Positions 16,656 to 21,259 of a stretch of 21,259 bases of DNA are shown piece after piece. Where the stretch lies: contig DJKK01000059.1 in NCBI GenBank assembly GCA_002434595.1, positions 1 through 21,259 on the forward strand, read 5' to 3'. A model generated the notes under the pieces. That model was not told the DNA's origin. It searched no databases and saw only the letters and a list, made by a program, of their open reading frames with translations. This stretch comes from Alphaproteobacteria bacterium UBA6544 (GTDB lineage Bacteria > Pseudomonadota > Alphaproteobacteria > UBA8366). Each line of letters begins with the position of its first letter. The first letter of the stretch is position 1. Position numbers and translations under genes: made by a program.

Positions 16656-17573
16656 ATGAGATTTGGCATACTCGGTGCGGGCGCGGTCGGCGGATATTTT
16701 GGCGCGAGGCTCGCGGAAGCAGGCGAGGACGTTGCTTTCATAGCGCGGGGTGGACATCTGGAGGCCATCCGGAACTCGGGGCTCCGCATCGAAAGCGAAA
16801 ACGGGAACGCGTGCATCACGAACTCGCTTGCGACGGACAATGCCTCGGAGGTCGGACACGTCGATTTCATATTGTTCGCGGTGAAACTGTTCCAAACGGA
16901 AGACGCGGCCGAGTTTGCCAGGGCCATGGTCGGCCCCAACACCAGCTTTGTTTGCCTGCAGAATGGCGTGGAATGCGCCGATACACTCTCGCGCATTCAC
17001 GGAACAGAAAAGGTCTTAAACGGCGCCAGCTACATTTCCGCCGTGATCGCAGAGCCAGGCTTGATACAACAGACCGGGAAATTCTCCTCATTTTCTTTCG
17101 GTGAGGCAGATGGGTCAGATTCTGAACGCGGGAGGCATCTCAAGGAAGCTTGCGACAACGCCGGCCTCGCACCAACGTTCTCGGACAAGATCGACGTTCT
17201 TGTTTGGATGAAATTTGTGCGCATCGCCATGATGGCAGGCATTACCTCCGTCACGCGCAAACCCATCGGCGCGCTGCGGGAAGATCCGGATATCCGGCGG
17301 GTGATTGAAGCGGCCATTGCAGAAGCTATCGCTGTCGCGCGCGGCAAAGGGGTCGACCTTCCGGATCACGCGATGGCTCAGGAATTAAAACAAATCGATG
17401 ATTTCCCCGCTCCTATGGTTGCTTCCATGGTCCATGACCTTACCGGTGGAAAACCGATGGAGCTGGATTGGATTAGCGGTGCCGTCTGTCGGTTTGGGCG
17501 CGAGGTCGGTGTACCAACCCCGACCCACGATGCATTCTTCGCTGCATTGAAACCCTATAAGGACGGGGCCTGA
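16656..17573 (+). CDS. Ketopantoate-reductase-like protein, divergent paralogue
   Basis: A 305-residue ApbA/PanE-family protein. The Rossmann loop GAGAVGG (residues 7-13) is canonical and Arg31 in FIARGG suggests NADPH. The C-terminal domain has Lys186 (WMKFVRIA) and Glu269 (PMELDW), matching the catalytic Lys and Glu of PanE. However, the asparagine that binds ketopantoate four residues after the lysine (Asn180 in E. coli) is Ile190, and the following asparagine is also missing. That pattern is typical of PanE-like paralogues not proven to act on ketopantoate. GGAG lies before the ATG. It follows the aminotransferase/HAD pair, so it may reduce the 2-keto acid that the aminotransferase makes. 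Little similarity to the paralogue at 3387 beyond family motifs. Confidence 0.85.
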   Translation: MRFGILGAGAVGGYFGARLAEAGEDVAFIARGGHLEAIRNSGLRIESENGNACITNSLATDNASEVGHVDFILFAVKLFQTEDAAEFARAMVGPNTSFVCLQNGVECADTLSRIHGTEKVLNGASYISAVIAEPGLIQQTGKFSSFSFGEADGSDSERGRHLKEACDNAGLAPTFSDKIDVLVWMKFVRIAMMAGITSVTRKPIGALREDPDIRRVIEAAIAEAIAVARGKGVDLPDHAMAQELKQIDDFPAPMVASMVHDLTGGKPMELDWISGAVCRFGREVGVPTPTHDAFFAALKPYKDGA

Positions 17574-17629
17574 CACGAATTTTATCTTCCGTGCATACGG
17601 CCTCACCCCTTGGGACCATGGAATAAATT

Positions 17630-17662
17630 AAAAAACGCCTGCTGCCTCTGCGCAGCAATGCG
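17630..17662 (-). terminator. Rho-independent-terminator-like hairpin on the minus strand
   Basis: On the minus strand: GCG, TTGCTGC-type right arm and GCAGCA left arm (6 bp, loop of 6), then a small internal loop and three more CG pairs, followed directly by UUUUUUAA. In plus coordinates, arms are 17636-17645 and 17652-17662, with six As at 17630-17635. No minus-strand gene is recognised upstream of it (17663-18000). Confidence 0.5.
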
Positions 17663-17690
17663 CTACAAGAACTGTATCAGGGGGAACACC

Positions 17691-17729
17691 ATGTCAGGAA
17701 AAGCGCCTTCCCGAACCAGTTCATTTTAA
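17691..17729 (+). CDS. Possible 12-residue leader peptide or relic of a gene start
   Basis: A short frame, MSGKAPSRTSSF then TAA. It is preceded by AGGGGGA five bases before the ATG, a stronger ribosome site than most full genes in this window. Nothing recognisable continues in any frame after the stop. It may be a leader ORF, a chance frame, or the surviving start of a lost gene. Confidence 0.2.
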   Translation: MSGKAPSRTSSF

Positions 17730-17809
17730 ACGACCAATCGAGAGTCACCAAACGATAGAGACAAATTTTTGAATTCCAGTCGAAAGAAAGTTAGACAGGA
17801 CGGGACGAG

Positions 17810-17974
17810 GTGCAGGCCAATATCTCGCAGTCGAAACTTTTTGATCAGATAATCGACCTGCGGTCGCAGACGTTGGTTTTTGCTACCTTAGACTGGTCAT
17901 TCGAGCGCATGGCGGAACCAACCGGTCGCGTCGCTGACGATTTATTCGAACAACACCGGGCGGCTGCGGAATAG
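17810..17974 (+). CDS. Possible small protein (54 aa) before the hydratase gene
   Basis: A GTG-started frame with an upstream in-frame stop (TAG). It reads MQANISQSKLFDQIIDLRSQ, then TLVFATLDWSFERMAEP and ends FEQHRAAAE, with TAG at 17972-17974. It ends 26 nt before the hydratase ATG, so it could be the first gene of that operon. The composition is amphipathic and protein-like, with one Trp and no long low-complexity run. The ribosome site is modest (AGGA and GACGAG). I do not recognise the sequence; it could also be the tail of a decayed gene. Confidence 0.35.
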   Translation: MQANISQSKLFDQIIDLRSQTLVFATLDWSFERMAEPTGRVADDLFEQHRAAAE

Positions 17975-18000
17975 CCCCCACATTCTGGGAGAAGAGAAGT

Positions 18001-18777
18001 ATGACCGATGTGTCGGCGGCTGCGGCCGCACTTATCTCGGCGCGCCATGAAAGCCGCGTCATGGATGAACTGCCGGGCGGTATGCCGCAAAACATGGATG
18101 GTGCTTACGCGATACAAGACGGTATCGTAGCGGCGATGGACGATGCGATAGCTGGCTGGAAAGTGGCCTTCACGAACGTGCCGGGACAGCAGAAGATGGG
18201 TGTGGACGGTCCGGGTGCCGGACCGATATTCGCCAGCTACGTGATGGAGAGTCCGGGAAAGATGACAATGCCGGATCCCGGCCTGCGTATCAGCGAGTGT
18301 GAATTTGCCTTCCGCCTGAAGGATGATCTGCAGGCCAAGGAAAGTGCCTTTACGGATGATGACATTCGCGTGGTGATTGGATCGGTCCATCCGGCCATAG
18401 AAATCGTGAACCGGCGCCTCTCCAGTGCCATTCCTATGAGCGGTCTCGCCGTGATTCTTGACCACGGCGGCAACGGCGGCTTCGCCTACGGCCCCGGCAC
18501 GAAAGATTGGGCGAGCGTCGACTACGCTAATCACGCGTTGAAACAAATTATCAATGGTGAGGAGAAAGCGATAGGCAGCGGCAGCAATGTGATGGACGGC
18601 AACCCGATTGCTTCGATCACTTGGCTGGCCAATCATCTAAAACCGCGAGGACAATCTTTGAAGGCGGGCGATTGGGTCTCGAGCGGCAGTGCCGCCGAAA
18701 TGCTGCCGGTTCCTGATGGTGGCACGGTGACCGGTGACTTCGGCTCACTCGGCACAGTCGAAGTCTCGTTCGGCTGA
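18001..18777 (+). CDS. 2-keto-4-pentenoate hydratase family protein (FAH-like fold)
   Basis: A 258-residue enzyme of the MhpD/2-oxopent-4-enoate hydratase group, which hydrates 2-hydroxypenta-2,4-dienoates made by meta-cleavage of aromatics. Metal ligands are in place: Glu99 and Glu101 in SECEFAFRL, and Glu134 in HPAIEIVN. Lys54 in GWKVAF stands where the family has GYKIG(L). Order of motifs (GPIFASY, ISECEFAF, HPAIEIV, GNPIASITWLAN, LKAGDWVSSG) is the same as MhpD. GGGAG and AGAAG precede the ATG. Related 2-oxo-hepta-3-ene-1,7-dioate hydratases and decarboxylases share the fold, so the exact substrate is open. No ring-cleavage dioxygenase is in the window. Confidence 0.85.
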   Translation: MTDVSAAAAALISARHESRVMDELPGGMPQNMDGAYAIQDGIVAAMDDAIAGWKVAFTNVPGQQKMGVDGPGAGPIFASYVMESPGKMTMPDPGLRISECEFAFRLKDDLQAKESAFTDDDIRVVIGSVHPAIEIVNRRLSSAIPMSGLAVILDHGGNGGFAYGPGTKDWASVDYANHALKQIINGEEKAIGSGSNVMDGNPIASITWLANHLKPRGQSLKAGDWVSSGSAAEMLPVPDGGTVTGDFGSLGTVEVSFG

Positions 18778-18866
18778 TATCAACACGCCCCTATGGAAGA
18801 TTGACTTTGATCCAACACCGTATCCACGTACGTATCTATCGGTAACCCTACATACCGAAGACTTGG

Positions 18867-19853
18867 ATGATGCTGACGCGTGTGAAGCGATTGTGGGAAC
18901 TGCCGGAATCGGCGGCAACCGATGAAAGTGTCTTTTTGGAACGTCGCCAACTTTGCCAAGCGATTGCCGCGGGCCCAATTCTACTCGGCAGCACTGCTGG
19001 GGGTGCTACGAACGCATGGGCCGCTGCAGGCGGCGACCTGATATCTGACCTGTACCCGGTTAAGCGGAACGAGCGGTACACGATTTCGCCTCGCAAGTTG
19101 ACCGAAGAAAAGTACGCAATCACTTACAACAATTTCTATGAGTTCGGCAGCCATAAGCGGATCGCCAAAGCCGCTCAGAAGCTAAAGATACGCCCCTGGA
19201 CGGTCACTTTCGACGGTATGGTCGAAAAGCAGATGGCGGTCGACTTCGACACCCTCATCCGACAGATGCCGCTGGAAGAACGGCTCTATCGATTCCGCTG
19301 TGTCGAGGCCTGGTCAATGGCCATTCCATGGAGTGGCTTTCCGATGAAGGCACTCGTCGATTTCGCCAAACCTCTCTCTGGTGCGAAATACGTTGTTATG
19401 GAGACGGCGCAACAGAAGGAGAACATGCCGGGCCTCAAACAATTTTGGTATCCGTGGCCCTACACGGATGGTCTCACTATCGAGGAGGCGACACACGAAC
19501 TTGCGTTCATCGCGACCGGCATATACGGCAAGCCGATCCCGCGCCAGAACGGCGCCCCGCTTCGCCTTGCAGTCCCGTGGAAATATGGTTTCAAGAACAT
19601 CAAATCCCTCGTCCGTTTTACTTTTACGGACAAGCAGCCGGTAGGTTACTGGGAAAAAATCCAAGGCAAGGAATACGGCTTCTGGGCAAACGTAAGTCCA
19701 AAAGTCGATCATCCACGCTGGACACAGTCCTCGGAACGGGTGCTTGGGAGTCAGAAACGCGTTCCCACCCTACTCTACAACGGCTACGCCGAAGAAGTCG
19801 CCGGCCTCTATGCCGGAATTGAGAAAACGCTCGGCAAGCGCCTCTTTATGTAG
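18867..19853 (+). CDS. msrP: MsrP-type molybdopterin protein (periplasmic methionine sulfoxide reductase subunit)
   Basis: A 328-residue YedY/MsrP homologue of the sulfite-oxidase-fold molybdoenzymes. The Mo-ligating cysteine is Cys145 in YRFRCVEAWSM. TYNNFYEFG (86-94), QNGAPLRLAVPWKYGFKNIKS and VDHPRWTQ are near-identical to family signatures. The N-terminus has ESVF-like spacing then ERRQLCQAIAAG, a twin-arginine signal (Arg26-Arg27) with weak positions after the arginines. A signal peptide cut near AWAA is likely, with Tat export of the folded enzyme. MsrP repairs methionine sulfoxide in periplasmic proteins using electrons from the haem membrane protein MsrQ, which is not encoded beside it. 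No clear Shine-Dalgarno is seen; ATG codons at 18867 and 18870 are both possible. Confidence 0.92.
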   Translation: MMLTRVKRLWELPESAATDESVFLERRQLCQAIAAGPILLGSTAGGATNAWAAAGGDLISDLYPVKRNERYTISPRKLTEEKYAITYNNFYEFGSHKRIAKAAQKLKIRPWTVTFDGMVEKQMAVDFDTLIRQMPLEERLYRFRCVEAWSMAIPWSGFPMKALVDFAKPLSGAKYVVMETAQQKENMPGLKQFWYPWPYTDGLTIEEATHELAFIATGIYGKPIPRQNGAPLRLAVPWKYGFKNIKSLVRFTFTDKQPVGYWEKIQGKEYGFWANVSPKVDHPRWTQSSERVLGSQKRVPTLLYNGYAEEVAGLYAGIEKTLGKRLFM

Positions 19854-19931
19854 GGGCGCTCGTCGACGGGATGACATTTCCAGCGCCTGTCCCACTCTTC
19901 CTCAAACAATGTCGAACCAGAGGAAGCGGAG

Positions 19932-21101
19932 ATGGATCGAGGCGAAGTTTCGTTCACGCGGATGGAGAAGGTGATCTTTGGCCAAGGCGCCGCAGAAGCG
20001 GTCAACGCCGAAGCGACACGTCTCGGCGCGGAAAGAGTTTTCCTGCTGGTCAGCCACACCCTCAACCAAGAGACCGACGAAGTCGAAAAGCTACGCCGCG
20101 CGCTTGGCAACGTCTATTGCGGCACCCATGACGCCATGCCCGCACACAGTCCCCGCGAAGCGGTCGTCGATTGCGCCAAAGCGATGCGCGATGCGAAAGC
20201 AGACCTGCTTGTCTCTTTCGGCGGCGGCTCAACCACGGACGGCGGCAAGGCAGTGACGATCTGCCTCAAACATGGAATCACTGAAGCGGACGGCATGGAA
20301 CCTTTCCGCACGGTCGTCGACGAGGAAGGCAAGCGGCATTTGCCCGAGTACGACGCACCGGATATCCGCCAGATCGTAGTCCCAACAACGCTCTCGGGCG
20401 GCGAGTTTAATGCACGCGCCGGGATCACCAATAGCAAGCTGCGCCTGAAGCAAAGTTTCATGCACCCGAGTATCATTCCGATATCCGTCATTCTCGATCC
20501 TGAAGTGACATTGCCGACACCAGAATGGTTGTTTCTCTCGACCGGTGTCCGCGCGGTAGACCATGCAGTCGAGACGTATCTTTCGATTGATGCCAATGCC
20601 TACACCGACGGGGCCTGCCTCCAGGCGTTACGGCTTCTGGGCGAGGGATTGCCGCGAGTAAAGAACGACCCGACGGATCTCGACGCGCGATTGAAATGTC
20701 TTATGGGCGCCTGGATGTCGATGACCGGCGTCATTACGGGTTCACGTCTTGGAGCCAGTCACGCGATTGGTCATATCCTCGGTGGCAGCGCGGGTGTCCC
20801 GCACGGCCATACAAGCTGCATCATGTTGCCCTACGTGCTGAACTGGAACGAAAGCGTCAACGGAGAGCGCCAAAAGGAAGTCGCCATCGCCATGGGCCGG
20901 CCAGGTGTTGCAGCAGGCCAAGTACTGGACGATTTCATCAGCGGCCTCGATATGCCGCGCCGCATCCGCGATTCGGGGGTCAAAGAATCAGATCTTCTAC
21001 GCCTTGCTGAAAACTGCATGCTCGATGACTGGACGTATTCCAACCCACGCGAAATTCGGTCGCCGGAACAGGTAATGGAAATTTTGAGGATGGCGTACTA
21101 G
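19932..21101 (+). CDS. Iron-containing alcohol dehydrogenase family, maleylacetate-reductase-like
   Basis: A 389-residue group III ADH-fold enzyme. NAD(P)-binding wording is FGGGSTTDGGKA (96-107) and IVVPTTLSGGE (148-158). Maleylacetate reductases reduce maleylacetate to 3-oxoadipate at the end of chloro- and hydroxyaromatic degradation. Of the four metal ligands of iron ADHs, three histidines are found: His211 in VDHAVE, His281 in GHILGG and His291 in VPHGHTS. The aspartate of the usual GMDAxxH is replaced by Arg207 (GVRAVDH). Maleylacetate-reductase-like subfamilies often vary this position, so activity need not depend on iron. A GAGGAAGCGGAG stretch precedes the ATG. The stop shares the palindrome CTAG with the stop of the opposing CMD gene. 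Confidence 0.87.
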   Translation: MDRGEVSFTRMEKVIFGQGAAEAVNAEATRLGAERVFLLVSHTLNQETDEVEKLRRALGNVYCGTHDAMPAHSPREAVVDCAKAMRDAKADLLVSFGGGSTTDGGKAVTICLKHGITEADGMEPFRTVVDEEGKRHLPEYDAPDIRQIVVPTTLSGGEFNARAGITNSKLRLKQSFMHPSIIPISVILDPEVTLPTPEWLFLSTGVRAVDHAVETYLSIDANAYTDGACLQALRLLGEGLPRVKNDPTDLDARLKCLMGAWMSMTGVITGSRLGASHAIGHILGGSAGVPHGHTSCIMLPYVLNWNESVNGERQKEVAIAMGRPGVAAGQVLDDFISGLDMPRRIRDSGVKESDLLRLAENCMLDDWTYSNPREIRSPEQVMEILRMAY

Positions 21102-21259
21102 CCGTCCTCCATCAATTCCCAGGCCGGCTTCTGATCGGGCCTGAACGTACGCCGCCACGCTTCCATTCCCAGCAGTAGCGACGGCGTACCGCCAAGAATG
21201 AAGCCGAGGGTCGCGACCTCGAAGAATTCTTCTTTCGTCACCCCCGCCTTAAAACCAGC
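21098..21259 (-). CDS. AhpD/carboxymuconolactone decarboxylase family protein (C-terminal end only)
   Basis: The last 53 residues of a minus-strand gene entering from the right edge. The frame reads AGFKAGVTKEEFFEVATLGF, then ILGGTPSLLLGMEAWRRTF and ends WELMEDG. This is the standard C-terminal helix-turn-helix of the CMD domain (G-V-T-xEE-hxEh, then GG-P-hhxG-A). The upstream part, including any CxxC redox pair, lies outside the window. Its TAG stop (CTA at 21098-21100) interlocks with the TAG of the dehydrogenase on the plus strand. It is not a copy of the two-domain protein at 2278. Confidence 0.8.
   Translation of the reverse strand, partial: AGFKAGVTKEEFFEVATLGFILGGTPSLLLGMEAWRRTFRPDQKPAWELMEDG

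Larger units (their letters stand above)
17574..18000. other. Intergenic stretch with a minus-strand terminator-like hairpin and two small frames
   Basis: 427 bp between two plus-strand genes with no large gene. It contains an A-tract plus hairpin that would terminate minus-strand transcription, a 12-codon plus-strand frame behind an excellent ribosome site, and a 54-codon GTG frame just before the hydratase gene. Each is described separately. The promoter of the hydratase is presumably here, but I cannot place -35/-10 boxes with confidence. Confidence 0.5.

Noticed and set aside
16314..17000. 228-codon and 214-codon minus frames across the HAD and reductase genes
   Set aside because: They span two well-supported plus-strand genes and show no motif.
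17845..18636. 263-codon open frame on the minus strand
   Set aside because: It lies antisense to the hydratase, whose metal-ligand motifs are intact on the plus strand; the minus translation shows no domain.
1..21259. CRISPR arrays, tRNA/rRNA genes, transposases, integrases, defence systems
   Set aside because: No regularly spaced repeats, cloverleaf with CCA-like end, or mobile-element protein wording was seen on either strand.

Overview
The window looks like part of an alphaproteobacterial chromosome, possibly Rhodospirillales-like. The evidence is a complete general L-amino-acid ABC transporter of the AapJQMP/BztABCD type, a DUF2336 protein (a family seen mainly in Alphaproteobacteria), moderate-to-high G+C, and many small catabolic gene sets with close or overlapping starts and stops. 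I see no rRNA, tRNA, CRISPR array, insertion sequence, phage gene or plasmid function. The species assignment is inference only.

Layout. 1-729 (-) is the N-terminal 243 residues of an MmgE/PrpD-family protein, cut by the window edge. Divergent from it, 849-3033 (+) encodes a SRAP DNA-protein-crosslink protein, a class I glutamine amidotransferase whose ATG overlaps the SRAP stop, and a two-domain carboxymuconolactone-decarboxylase-family protein. 3030-3350 (-) is a decayed C-terminus of citrate synthase, still readable across in-frame stops and frameshifts. 3387-4397 (-) is a ketopantoate-reductase-family gene. 4784-9063 (-) is the amino-acid ABC operon in the order binding protein, permease, permease, ATPase, with a strong GC-rich hairpin between the binding protein and the first permease.

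9274-11702 (+) holds a serine beta-lactamase-fold hydrolase followed 17 nt later by a DUF2336 protein. 12036-13235 (+) is a class III CoA-transferase with a TTG start, tail-to-tail and overlapping with a second serine beta-lactamase-fold hydrolase, 13227-14408 (-). 14563-17573 (+) is a compact set: a dialkylglycine-decarboxylase-like class III aminotransferase, a HAD phosphatase translationally coupled to it, and a second, divergent ketopantoate-reductase-like protein. 17574-18000 has no large gene but holds a minus-strand terminator-like hairpin and two possible small ORFs. 18001-21101 (+) holds a 2-keto-4-pentenoate-hydratase-type enzyme, an MsrP-type molybdoenzyme and an iron-ADH/maleylacetate-reductase-like enzyme. 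The last shares its stop region with the end of an AhpD/CMD-family gene (-) cut by the right edge.

How it fits together. Amino-acid uptake sits amid small catabolic modules (CoA transfer, transamination, keto-acid reduction, ring-cleavage-product hydration, CMD-type steps). This suggests a scavenging, organic-acid and amino-acid degrading lifestyle. No complete named pathway can be closed inside the window. The best candidates for undescribed biology are the aminotransferase-HAD-reductase set, whose aminotransferase and reductase both lack residues central to the characterised enzymes, and the SRAP-amidotransferase pair.
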